NCBI RefSeq assembly: GCF_018991925.1
Contig: NW_024738608.1
Coordinates: 1,976,187-2,040,186 of the forward strand
Direction of reading: 5' to 3'
Length of the DNA stretch: 64,000 nucleotides
Source: Homarus americanus
Lineage: Eukaryota; Arthropoda; Malacostraca; Decapoda; Nephropidae
The notes under the pieces were generated by a model. It made no database searches, was not told where the DNA came from, and worked only from the letters and a program-made list of their open reading frames with translations. Made by a program: the position numbers and the translations under genes. Positions 46,101-58,600 of the stretch are shown here, piece by piece (positions within the stretch are counted from its first letter, which is position 1; each line of letters begins with the position of its first letter).

Positions 46101-49100
46101 GTAATTACTGGTAATTGTCTGTAACCTTTCAAATTGTGAAATTATACGTAATGGGAACAAACTTATTTGTCAGTTTGTATAACGAAGTTAATTATGTTGG
46201 AAATTGTAACGTTGTTGTAGCTTCGTGTAGAGGCGGGAGGTTATAAAAGGTTAAAAGCGTTTTGTTAGACGTGCTTTATCCATCTCGTAGATCAGGTAGT
46301 TGTGGCTTACTGGGATATAAAAAGATTAATTCAAATAAACAAATCACATTAGTTGGGATCTAGCAAAATCATTGAATTCTTGTTTTGGTGTAAGTGCAGC
46401 AGGTAATAACAAGACTCCATTAAGGTCGTGTATTTTAATGACGATTCACTTCCTCGTATAACTCAAACCAGAGAAGCTGTGGTGTCGTTTAGAAGCCCTG
46501 CAGATAGTACGAAGGGATTGAATATTTTGTAGGTTAAATGCACATTTGCCCATTCATTATTAAATCCACGCAGCGATGTATGAATGATGTGGTTCTCCTA
46601 AATCATTGTTGGTCTTGCTGAAATAAAAAATTATAAATGGAAAAGCTGAATAATTTGTACTAGTGTTGGCTCGATTTCGCTGTTTATGAAGTATGTCTGA
46701 AACGGAATCGCTTTTCTCCCTTACTACAAGGTTTTGTTTTAATTCTAATTTTAGTTGTAAAGAAATTTCTGGGTTTAGTGGAAGACTGGCTTATCAGTTC
46801 TTAACCTCGTCTGGGTCGTTTGGCCGTAGAACTGCCACAGAAGCATAATCTTTTTACTTTGTCAGTTTTTTTTAATATACATCGCTTGGAAACTGCATTA
46901 GTCGTAGTAGTATAAGAACCAGAATAAAAAGTGTTGTGTATATCACTTGGGCTTTCTCGCAGATGTTTTGACCTTGCCGAACCTATTCCGAGCGAGGCGG
47001 CTATCGTATCTGGGAGGCTTTCCGGCGCCTCATTTGAGATGTTGAATAATCGGGGTGCAGATGGGACTAATAAACCTAAAGGTGGTCATTATATTAAAAT
47101 CCTCGCCTTAACACCTTGATTGGAGTAAGAGAGGTTGGCGTGTTAGTGACCGGAACGATCAAGTTGTGAGCGTTCATGAAGGTAGAATATAAAATACAAA
47201 TGCGTTAAATTACTATAATCCTGTTAAGATAATGAATCCCCATTTAGAGTATTACACGGTATTTGTGGTATTGGTAAGAGGGAATTTATACTACTTATTG
47301 GTTAACTTTTGATCCGAGATTTTAAGTTGGTCTACAGTACACTTTTGATCGAGTGGATGAAAGTTGTGATCTGGACAAAAGCTTTAGTAAATCAGTTGTG
47401 ACCAAGAACTTTGGTAAGAGTTGTTTGGGGTTTTACTTCCGCCTTTGTGCTGTACATTGTTTGGGAACATTGTTGATGTATGTTCCTGGTAAAGCAAATG
47501 TCTTGTCTTGCTCCCATCGTTATATGGAAAAGGAACGACTGAACTGCGGTATAAACGGGTTTCCCTGAACTACAATTATCTGCTACCCATAATTGTTCTA
47601 TAGAGAACATTTTTACCGGGAAGAAAAACAAACCACCCGAAATATCTAGTTTAAACTGTCCGTTTCTTGAAGAAAAATCGCTGACATGACCATTCAAATA
47701 CCGTACCTTAAATTTCTTGCACTTGTTTCACATTAATAGTAATGAATGAGGTACATGAAATAATTATAAGGATCTAGTGATTTCATCTACAGTTGTCACT
47801 CTCGGAATAACGGTTAATTAATGGGTTTACAAGTTAATGCTGAAGCATGACAATCATTTACTCATTCCGCATAAAATTTAAACCTCATAATTGGTAGTGT
47901 AATAGTGCTATACATTTTGAATGGGTTGGAATAGGTCTGGTATTTCTTGATGCCTTTAACAATGGCGTTATCCTCGTATCTTTAACCTGCTGCAAATTAA
48001 AATCCGAATCGTAGCTTTGATCACTTATTATATATGTAAATTGGGGTTTATTTACGTGTATTAAGATTCGCCTGCTGCTGCTGCTTTCTACGATATATTG
48101 TCGTTTTTTAAGATTGCAAACAAAATTACCCAAGACACTTCATATGACAGCTAATTTAAGATTCGTATGACGGGTTTATGCAGTAACTGGTGACCATTGT
48201 ACAATATAAAAAAAGAGTAGGAAAGAAAGAATATAACGAAAAGCGGGTAAATGTAGAATTTTTCATTATTCCTCCCTGCCTTGTGCCATATGTTGCCAGG
48301 TGACGAGAGGATTCGGTCTTGTCCATTCATTCTTTATTTTGGTGTTGTCTTTGTCTTGCATCCACTCGAAAATACAATTTCATGTGTTAGCCATTTAATT
48401 ACTGTACTGTACAGTTACCATATTACATTACACAGGCACTAACGAGCAATAAACAATTGATGGCGGACTCCTCGCTCATTCACTCGCGAGCACTAAAATG
48501 ATCAACTAGTATTGTCCCATGGAGTTAGATACCCCAACGCTGCCTGTAAGGTTAGGTTTAGCTAAGGTCAGATTAGACTAGTTAAGGTTAATGTTGTTTA
48601 GGTTAGCGTTAGGTATTTTTATATCCACTTGTTCTCTCGTGTTCTGTGACCCGCCATGACTTGTCCTTGCTTAGTACAGTTTCCTACCCGACTGTATCTT
48701 GCCCTGGTTTATGAACATTATACACCATAGCAAGATATTATGTACACCAGTTTATTAATGCCGTCGTACTCGAGTGGTTAATGTTAGCGTGATGTAATAA
48801 ACCCAGACCTCCGTCACAGCCGCCACCAACTGTTAATAATTGTGGTGCCTCGACTAAGAATTTCATCTTGACGGAGATCCTTCCCTCCTACAATTACCAC
48901 ACGTGGCCATAAACTCGGGACTTCTGCAGCGTCTGCCGCGTCTGCCACCTCCGCTACCCTAGAATTAGGACGAGAGGGCGGTGGTGGGGACGTGTGGGTG
49001 GTCAGCGGCGGGCCTGACCATCGTCCAACACGTTAGCCAGGATGTACAGCAAGAGCGGCGGTGGAATTGTTTAATTACCCGGGCTAGTAATTAAGGCGGT

Positions 49101-49779
49101 GGCTGGCGGTGATGAGGAAGGAGGGGCGCCAGGGACTGTGGGTGAGGGTTGGGTCACACCAGCCACGCCCACACTGCTGCTACTGGCTGTACCTGCAGGC
49201 GCTCCCGGGATGACGGTAGCGCTGATGAGGCTGTCATTTTAATTGTTAAATAACTTAAGTAGATCAGAATTAATTTAATTCCAACACCATCTATGTAACA
49301 ATATCTTAATTTCCTCTAGACGCTAATGCATTCAGCACTACATTACCGCAGCGAAGCCTTAGTCCCTTTCACTCAACATAGTACCCGGTCTCCTTCCTCG
49401 CGTCAAATGTTCCTCCAATTACCACGTCCACCTTATTTCCCCCACCTGATAATTTTCAAGGTTGGTCAGTAGTAGTCAAAGGCTCTAATTAACATGTGAT
49501 AAGATTATAATCCTTACATTATGTTCAGTAATTTGGGGTAGAAGTGGACAGTGGCTGTCCTTGAAAAAATACCCAGATTTTTTAAATGAAAATATATTCG
49601 AAGCTGGGCATCTTTTTCGATGTGTTATGAGGGAGCCAATGGGTGAGGAAGGGGGGCCCGCGTACAGTAGTGTATAAGAAGGGTTAGAAGACTTGTTATA
49701 ACCTCGCTGTCGGCACAGGAAGACCGAGGGAAAGATGGACAGGCAATTATGAGCGAATTAGTGTGGTCTTGAGATGTTG

Positions 49780-49915
49780 GTGGGAGGGGGTGTTGGTGCG
49801 GGAGGCTGTGGGGAAGGGGGTGTTGGTGGGGGAGGGGGGTGTGTTTGGGGTGGCTCTGGGGGGAGGGGGGTGTGTTGGTGTGGGATGGCTCTGGGGGAGG
49901 GGGTGTTGGTGCTTG
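49780..49915 (+). repeat. G-rich low-complexity tract
   Basis: Repeated GGGGGTGTTGGTG and GGCTCTGGGGG blocks, with many runs of three or more G that could form G-quadruplexes. Confidence 0.7.
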
Positions 49916-51159
49916 TGTATGTACTGAAACATTCCTCCAAGGCAGGTGTTGGGAGAGACTTGACTGGCTGGCCGGGACAGACCAATCAAAGGGTCCCATC
50001 ACCATTGTCCCCCACCACCTGGATAACCAATATGTATTATCCCGGGTTATAAAAGGAAACGGAACACTTGGCTTAATAATAACTCGATAGGATAAAGGTA
50101 TATTTTGGCACTGGAATTAAGGCGATTAAGGGACTGATGGAAATTGTTCCGTAAATACCCGGATTTTACCACTTGAAAACCTTCCTGTCACTGGGAGTTC
50201 TGGGAGAGAAAAATCTCCATATTTAATTGGGGAAAATTCGGGTGAAATCGATGGCCGCCATCCCGTAAAATAGTTGGGTAAATGAAAACCTGACTTGTGC
50301 TACAGGATCCCTAACATAGTTGTAAAGTTACGTGGTGTTGGTCTTGGTATGCAAACTGGCAATAATTAGTGTGAAATAGGAAGTAAATATCCAATAGGTA
50401 TTGGTGGGTGTGTTCGGGGGGGAGGGGGTGAACGGAAATAGTCAAAGGAAAAAGTCACACGACTTGTACACTGACAACACAATATATAATATGATGGCAT
50501 TGCACGTAGGTTAAGTTAGGTAGGTTTTTTCCGTGCTTTTTTTTTTGCCAAGATTCATTCGGGGATGTTGAGAGAAGCAGAGATTGAAGGGAAAGATACT
50601 GGGAAGGAGTAATAGGAGGTGGGGGGACAAAAGTGTTGGTGAGAGATTGGGAGGGTGAAGGAGGGACAGGCAGGCACCCAAGCGAAGTTGTTCCCTTTAC
50701 CTGAGAATAAGCACGTAAGTCTAGACTTTAGTTCCAGGGTGATGATGACAGCCAGAGTGACGAAGGAATTTACACTAGATGCGTTGTCGAGTAAGGGGAA
50801 AGAAATAAGGGAGACTCGTGTTGAAACTGTGCGTACCATGCAGGGGAATGAAGGTAGTCCTTAGATGTAGTTTTGCCTGACCTCTAATAGATGGTGAGCC
50901 CTTCTCCCCGACATGAACAAAAAACAAACCTGAGGTTAATTTACTTGTCAGTCATTAGTTCGGTAGTAAAGTCGAAACAAAAATTGGGTCGTTTAAGTTT
51001 TACTCTGCAGTACTTTTTTTTGTTAGGGCGTGGAATACCTGGTTGAACTAATTATCTCGCTAGTTAAAATGGGTAAAACTACCGTTTCAGTAGTAATTGC
51101 TTCGTGTAAATCGGGGCGGGGAACAAGCGTGTGGAAGATTCTGCCTGGACGTTAAGGAG

Positions 51160-51216
51160 CTGATGGGCGTGCGGGCGTGCTGATGGGCGTGCGGGCGTGC
51201 TGATGGGCGTGCGGGT
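51160..51216. repeat. 20-bp tandem repeat, 3 copies
   Basis: CTGATGGGCGTGCGGGCGTG repeated almost perfectly; the last copy is partial. Confidence 0.95.
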
Positions 51217-52489
51217 AGTAAGATTTTAAGCCGGTGACCGTACGCAGCAAACGCCCAAGTAACTGATAAAACGCACAACGTGGCTCCCATCCTCGACAGG
51301 AACTAATACACAAACTAGACTAATCGCTGCTAGGAGAGGACCTTCATACTTAACAGTAAAACCCGGGATTTGTCGTTAGTGAATCTACACGTATCGTCAC
51401 CGTCTGTGTGGTGGTCCAAGTCCGCCACATGTTCTCGCCGCACCATCGATGAGTAAAATTATCCACTAATTCGAAACCTGAAGAAAACTAAAGATTGTGA
51501 ATGTTCAAAGATTTGTCATAAAACCCAGCACAACCCCCCCCCCTCCTGTTTTTCGTCCTTAGCCATTTTTAGGTAAACAAACCATTTAAAGCAGTGGGTC
51601 ATAATAGCCCACGTGCCTGCCCGCCTCGTTCATCACTGGTAGCTTCCCCATATCAATAGTGTTTACACCTTGGCGGCACCACCACCACTTAAAATATAAA
51701 AACCCCATCTGCCTTTCCTAGACCCGCGCCTCATGGTTGTACTGTACCACACCTTACCATTTAAGGATTGCTTCTGTAGAAAAACTTGTGGATATTTTTA
51801 CGGTACTCGGGCCAAACCCAGGCCAGACAGGACACCGCCTAAAGTCACCAAATAGCACATTGAATCTGAAACTTAAATTTGCGTTGCCTGAATTTGTGCA
51901 GTACCGAAGAATTTCCTATCTACAGCAGGCAAGTTTGGTAAAGGAAGCTCTGGGGGGGGGGGGGACCAGAGTCATTAGGAACCATTATCTTTTTGTCCCT
52001 CTTGCTGTCTGTATTTGACAAGAGAATCGCTTTCCGTCATACCTGTCTTCTACTGAATGAAATGAATAGTGCCCAGCCATATCGGCAATTTTGCGGTCTT
52101 ATAGATTGTTGAAACTTGCGGGTGTTCGGTAAATACTACGAAATGGCTACCACCGGCAGCCAGGACTTAAACAAGAAAAAATAGGCACGCGCAGGGTAAG
52201 GAGACCTGTGGCCCCCTGCTGTTGGCAGTTCAGTAAGGAGCGTTTAGTTTCTTGTCGAGGTCGCCAGGGAACTATTTCCATTGCTCCTTTGAAATGAACT
52301 TATCTTAGTGTAAGGAGTTTCTGTAGAATAAAGTTCTTAACACGAAGGTATTTGATGGCGGGTAATTACCAAACTGAGGAAGCTGGTGTCCTCCATATGT
52401 AGTAAATTAGGTTTCTCATGACTTTGCCGTCGAAAATAAGTGAACTTGATCTAATATCTTTGGATCTGATTTTAACCATCACTTTTCAG

Positions 52490-52678
52490 ATGCTGTTGTT
52501 GGTGGCCGTGATGTGTGCGGGCGGCGGGGCGTGGGCAGCACGACCCATGCCCCAGTACGCATGTCCCCGGGGGTCATGGTGTGTGGCCAGCGAATACTGT
52601 GAATCAGACCAAGTGGCCTACCAGTACACTCCTCCTCAGGACGACTCGACTCTTCAGAACACCACGCAAGACTCCATG
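52490..52678 (+). CDS. Exon: signal peptide and first half of clip-like knot 1
   Basis: 189 bases, phase 0 to 0. Acceptor ACTTTTCAG precedes the ATG directly; donor ATG/GTGAGT. Codes MLLLVAVMC at the start and CPRGSWCVASEYC, holding Cys 1-3 of the knot. Possible N-glycosylation at NTT (57). Confidence 0.7.
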
Positions 52679-55600
52679 GTGAGTGGCTGGTCCTGAGTGT
52701 AGGATGGCGGATTTTGTGTGGGGGAATTTGACGTAAGGGGAAGGAGGTTGTTCGGTACCCTAATGACTTGCACCCACTAACAAATTATTCGGCACCCTTA
52801 CGGTGTGATACAATTTGACACGGGTGCCCAATAATTTTTTAGTGGGTTTACACCCAGGGGTAAAGAACGCACGACTGTTAAGATTTAAGTTTTCTATCTA
52901 TATTGGAACATGAATAAAGCTTCAATATCCTCCTTATCCTTGACCCACCTGGATGTTTTCTGAATGTAACCGCTGTATTAGAAGTAATTGGTTAATGTTT
53001 GGCATAGGTAAAAAAATTAAGTCGTTAACCAGGTTTGGAGCCCTTGAGGTGCTTGGTGTAGGGAAATGAAGGCTAAACTCAACCTTGGTGACATGGACAG
53101 TATAACTAGGTGTAATAAGACAGCAGCTACTCAGGGCTTTGTCACCTATCTAAAAGAAAATCCTAATTGTTGATTTTGCCGAGAGGCGGGAAGCGTAGTA
53201 GTATGGTTGACGAAAGTTCCTTCCTTCAGCCAGCCACAATGTGACTGAATCGCCTGAGGTTCGAATAACGAAGCCACTAAGGGATGTGCTGTAATCGTCC
53301 AACAGCTGGCTCGCTGTGTAATGTTTGACAGGGGATGGGGAAAAGAGAGGGGGAAGGAAGGGAATTTTGTCAACCATAGTACATGGAACAAGGTCAGGAG
53401 TAGGTAACCCTCTTGCCTGGCTAGATAAGCTCTTGTGAAGCAAATCCTCGTGTTTTTATTGTCTTTATAATAAAACCAGTCATAAATAAATAGATATGGA
53501 GTTTACCTCGTGATTACTTAGTTTGGTTAAATTTCTGTAGCATCTGATTTCTTGAAGCCTTTAGTACATTAGTATCTTTAATTTAATCCATTTAATAAGA
53601 GTATCTCGACCCAAGGTGAATCGTCCAAATACAACAGATGTATATTTAAAGTGGTAGATTTATTTACGTGAGAATAAACAATGGCGGCGGCGAGTCGGAG
53701 CTGAACGCTCGTTACAACTACTATAATTATTGGCCGCTGAATGGTCAAAATATAATTAAACTCTGCGCATCTGTAGTAGTTATATAATCAAGCCTCCTGT
53801 ATCTGCAATAGTTATAATTAAGTTTCACGCACCTGTAATAGGGTTATAATGTGCTTCAGTTGGACAGAAGGTTGGCAAAAGTGCGATTTGATTATTCTTT
53901 TACTTGACACCAAGTGACTTTAGAAAGTTGATTTCGCTTTCATTAAATTATGTTGAAGACGTTTTAGGAGTTGGATAATAACCTTAAATTAGTTCATTCT
54001 TCATTAGCATAGAAATTAAAAATTTAATCTAAAGTCTGTTTATTCGTTGATATATTTACACCAAAATTTGGCAGCCTGGAGGTGAATTTGATAAATTTCA
54101 TTATTTTTAATACATGTTGTGCGTTACAGTACTACGTGTGCGGCCATGCGGTGGGCAGTGAAGGGACGGTGTGCTGCAGGAACAAGACCAAGCTGCCGAC
54201 AACCTTCACACCATCTCCCACAAACTGGTTCTACACAAACCAGGTAAGTTAGTGAGGTCTAGAACCACTATTGTTTACCCCAGGACTTATAAAGAGTCCA
54301 AAGATTCTTTATTTAGTGGGGGGTTTTTTGCGAAGCTTTTTTATAAATGTTCGACCATATTTAAGGTGCCACGAAGTTATTAAGTCGCACTTAAATTCGC
54401 CGCACAAGCTCGTATTTATTCATTTACTGCTAAAAATAGTTCGTTTTCTCGGATTTTCCATGAACTTGTTAATTATCGTGTGGCCAGTGTTCAGCTGTTG
54501 AGATGGCAAACGTGTTTGCGTAATCTGATTAAAGGTATGTCCAGACCCTCGTTAGTTTGCATGTACAGAGTAAGTGTTCATTTCTTAAGTAATCGTGGTG
54601 ATGGTGTACGTAACTACCGTGCGCGGAGGTTTACTTTTATCCTCTTCACCACTGATCGGCTCGTTAGTCGCTTGGGCGATCGGTCACGTCTGTTACGCAC
54701 TGTTGGCAAGTACTGGGCATGCACCGGCTACTGAATGTACAGTCGCCCAAAAAAGTCCTGTCGCGAACCATGAACCCCGAGATTCACTCTTGAATCCGAA
54801 GCATTTATAGACAGAATAATGTGTACTGCTTCGGGTTCACGAGTCTGCGTCGTGGTTCGCGACAGGACTTTTTTGAGTGACTGTACCTGCTCCAGTGTTG
54901 TCTTGAAAGAGCTCACACTCGGTGCCGTCACAGCACTGGTAGATTGTTCCAAGAGTTCACAACTCTCACTCCGAAAAAGTTTGCCCTCACAGTTTTCTGG
55001 AATTGCGGCGGCTTTAATCTTGAGCTGTGACCCCTTGCGGGGCGAGCGTCCGCCAACTCCAAGTAAGGACACTCGACTGAGTAGTGCCCCTTGAGATGCT
55101 TATATACACCTCAATTAGGTCACCCCTTGCCGTCTGTAGTGAAAGAATGTTCTCGGTATTTGTTTGCATTTTGAAGATCCAATTTGGTTTTAGAACTTGG
55201 AGAATTTCTTAAAATGAAGGTGTATTAGTTTCACCAGTCACAGAAAACGAACTCCTCGTAGTACGATTGGAGGTAGGACTGAAATGTTCGACTCCCACGA
55301 ACGTTCATTGCCATTTCCTCCCCAGTTGATCGTAATCATTCCTCTGGCGTTCCTTAATCCCGTTGAACACGGGTTTTAACAAAGAGATTAATGGCTCGGA
55401 GTATAGCTCGAAGTAATTCATAATCCAAATCCTTGACATATCGTTTTATGCTAACTCTGCTTAAAGCTCGTTAATGTTTCTTGTTGTTTGTCAGTGTAAG
55501 TGAAGTCGTTGATGTATCATTTATGATTTGTATCCGTTTACCACGCACCAGTTACAGATGCTACCGATATAGGTAAACAAAAATTTAAAGGTCAGATCTG

Positions 55601-58600
55601 CTAGTGGGCGTGTTGGGTGTTATAAACACGTAAATTGGAGTTTGTTTTTCCTGCTAGATCTATCTTATCCCGGGCAAATGACCTATCTCCCTCCTGAATA
55701 TTGTATGGATGTTTAATTAGATCAACAAAGCTGCTGAGATTCAATGAATGTGCGAGTGAATTCCATGAGTGTTAAGGAAGAGTCGAGAATCCGATGAACT
55801 TGATCTTGTGAAGATGGAGTTGACCTAAAGCTGTTGGCGCCTTGGAGTGACGGTGTGAAACTCCTGACTGCTAACTACACTGTCCTGCAGTCTAAAAGTC
55901 AATGTCACGGGTGTAAGGTTTATTTGGTACTTGTAACTTTCCAGATCCTCAGTATATAAAAAGTTGTAAATCTTTTTTTTTACGAAACTGTGAATTGATT
56001 TTTTCAAGTCTTGATTCATATTGGTGTCTCTAGTCTGGTGTGTAATGAACTGGGTACTGTGAGGGCCCCTCTAGTGGGTACTGTAGAGTTTTTGTAACAT
56101 GAACGCAACTATAGGTAAGTAGTGACTTGAAGTTTCCGAATGCAGAACTCTACTACTGAGGGTGAGAGCGAGGTGGTGGAGCCATGGCCCGGCTACAGTG
56201 ACCGCGACCACCACTCATCGCACCGTCAGCCCGCCCTCTGCCCCCACTCCAGTGTGTGCACCCCTGCCACCGTCTGTCCCGGCCCCAGCGTCACCTACTC
56301 CGCCGCTATATTCACCAGAATCGGCAAGAAAAAGGTAAATAATGCATTGGTTAATACGAGGTTTTAATACAATGTTGGGACCCCGTGGATATTAAAACAC
56401 TGGCTTAATTCTCCTGATGATTAACCTCCCTAACCTATCCCAACTTAACCTAACCCAAGCTGATTTAAGTCTTGGGAAATATAAAAATACCGAGAACCTG
56501 CACTACCAAAGTTTATTTTAAAGTATAAAAGTGATAACTGTAGTTTTAACTTGTAATAAAATGGACAATGTCGGTCTTTCTGTATATAATTGAGGAAATT
56601 TAACGTTTTAAATGTTAGAATGTGAGGTTTTGAAAAGATGCAGGTAAAGGTTTTAGTGTTGACGTGAAGGAAGTGCCAAGAGATGGTCAGTGTAAGAACT
56701 GGTTAAAAGTAAATAAGCCAAGTTAAATAATGGAGGTTTATAGAGGTGTAATGTAAACGTAGAGAGGGGGCAGTGTTGACAGTGTAGGAAATCGCGTGTT
56801 ACTTTTTTGCTAATTAAAACCGGTTCGTCACCCTTCCGCAGCTAATGTCAGTCTTGGGAGGCCGAGCGTGCTAAGAATTGGTTAAGATAGGTACAGTAGT
56901 CATAAGGTCTTAACATTACTATATAATAATAAAGAGAAAAATTAGTTAATGGCCTGAAAACCGTGTTAAAACTAAAAAAAAAAGATACCAATATCAACTT
57001 TACGAGATTTGTACAGCTGTTAAATTCGTCGTAGCAGCCTTTTAGTAAAGTGGCGACGCGTGACATGGAGAAGGCAGTCCTCCCCTATCCTCCTCCTGCA
57101 GCTGAGAATGACACGTGGTAGATGGCATTGATTACAAGGAACTTAAGAAGCGGAGATTTCATGTGAGCAAGATGCCAGACAAAAGAGAAGCGGGTATATT
57201 GTGCAGCGTGCGCCTACCTCCTCGCCTTTGTTCACCCTCCTGCCGCCGCTGGGCCCGACACACCCGCCACCAGCATTGAATTACTCTTGTTTTATCCTAG
57301 AATAATATGAGCCGTTTCCTGAGGCTGCATAGTTTAAGTAACAGTGTAGGTGTTTTTCCTTTTTTTAGCAAAGATTTTAATGACCATTTTAAGCTAGGAA
57401 GGTCGAGGTTGTATTGGTGTGATATAGATGGGGTGGAGTTTTAGAATGCGAGATGTATGGGGGGGTGGGTGTTGTAGCTTATGTATATAAGCTACTGTGC
57501 CGAGTAGCATTTATATAGGGTTGCTACTCGGTAGGGGTAGAAGTCAGTGACGCCTATGAATGAATGTGGGTGAAGTGGGATTTCTTGAGGGGGTTTGGGT
57601 TGGCTGTGGAGTGTGGGGGAGGAAAACGGTGACAGATCAACAGGAGCCAGACACAGCGGTGCGTGTCCTCTAAAACACTGAACTTCCCAAACTCAGTCAG
57701 TCCAGATGTCACATTCTTAAAACTCTACCCTAAATGTACTGATGCTTACGCAAACTCCAAGATATAGAAAGTAGCCAATCTCATTTTAATTAAGTCGTGT
57801 CTATTACGGACCAAGATTGAGAATTTGCTAATTATACTACGCTATTAAATTGATCGAAATCACTTGACCTTTACACTGTTTAGTCAATAACGTTTTAAAC
57901 TAGTGAAGACCAGAGTTGGTTAATGGCCTTGTTTTTTTGCTTTTATTTATAACTTGTGATTGTACAGTGCAAGACATTACTGCCTTTAAAGTTACACGTT
58001 TCTCGGGTAATATTTAATATAGAAATTCGCAACAGCGGACCCGCAGAGCTTGATGCTGGCTCTTGTAGTGAACACGGTTTCTAACTGCAATGAAGAGATG
58101 TTGAAAGGAATTTCTGCTTTAGTCTTCATGGCAAGTGTTTGGGTGGACGGTACGAGTTAAGCTGCCCGTGTAGGGTGATTGTTTTGATTTTGCCGCTTGC
58201 AGCGGCTACTTTATTGTGCACCCCACACTCATCCTGTGAGCGGTAGCGCAAAAGGATTACAGAGTAGGGTTTACAAAGGGTCATAATAATTAACCCCGGT
58301 TGTCAGGATATTATGGCACTGAAAGTTACACCGTATTTCATTTACATTATTTGTTTAGTTCTATACATAAAGGGTAACTTATTCACAAATGCGTGAGAAC
58401 AGGCGTGTGAGGCAGTATGTCTGGCCTCACACTTTGTTATTCACATTTACGTGGGAGGTATTCAAGCACATTGCGTATTTGGTTCTGTACATGAGAACTG
58501 ATATAGTTACTAGGTGCAAAAAAGTGGATACAATCTTAATATGTCGGCTATCTTGTCATTAGAGATGAAGTGTTGTGCCATTTCACACAGTGTGCTTGGA

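Larger units (their letters stand above)
43174..52489 (+). other. Proposed intron 1 (or 5' flank), no gene inside
   Basis: Unlike the first 43 kb this stretch is nearly free of long arrays. It contains a degenerate TTAGG tract (48,545-48,620), a G-rich run (49,780-49,915, GGGGGAGGGGGGTGTGT type) and a 20-bp array (51,160-51,216). Open frames such as 44,653-45,003 and the overlapping 44,670-44,978 (minus) match nothing I recognise. Confidence 0.4.

Noticed and set aside
48766..48850. tRNA-derived SINE (TACTCGAGTGG resembles an A box)
   Set aside because: No B box at the right distance and no SINE tail found.
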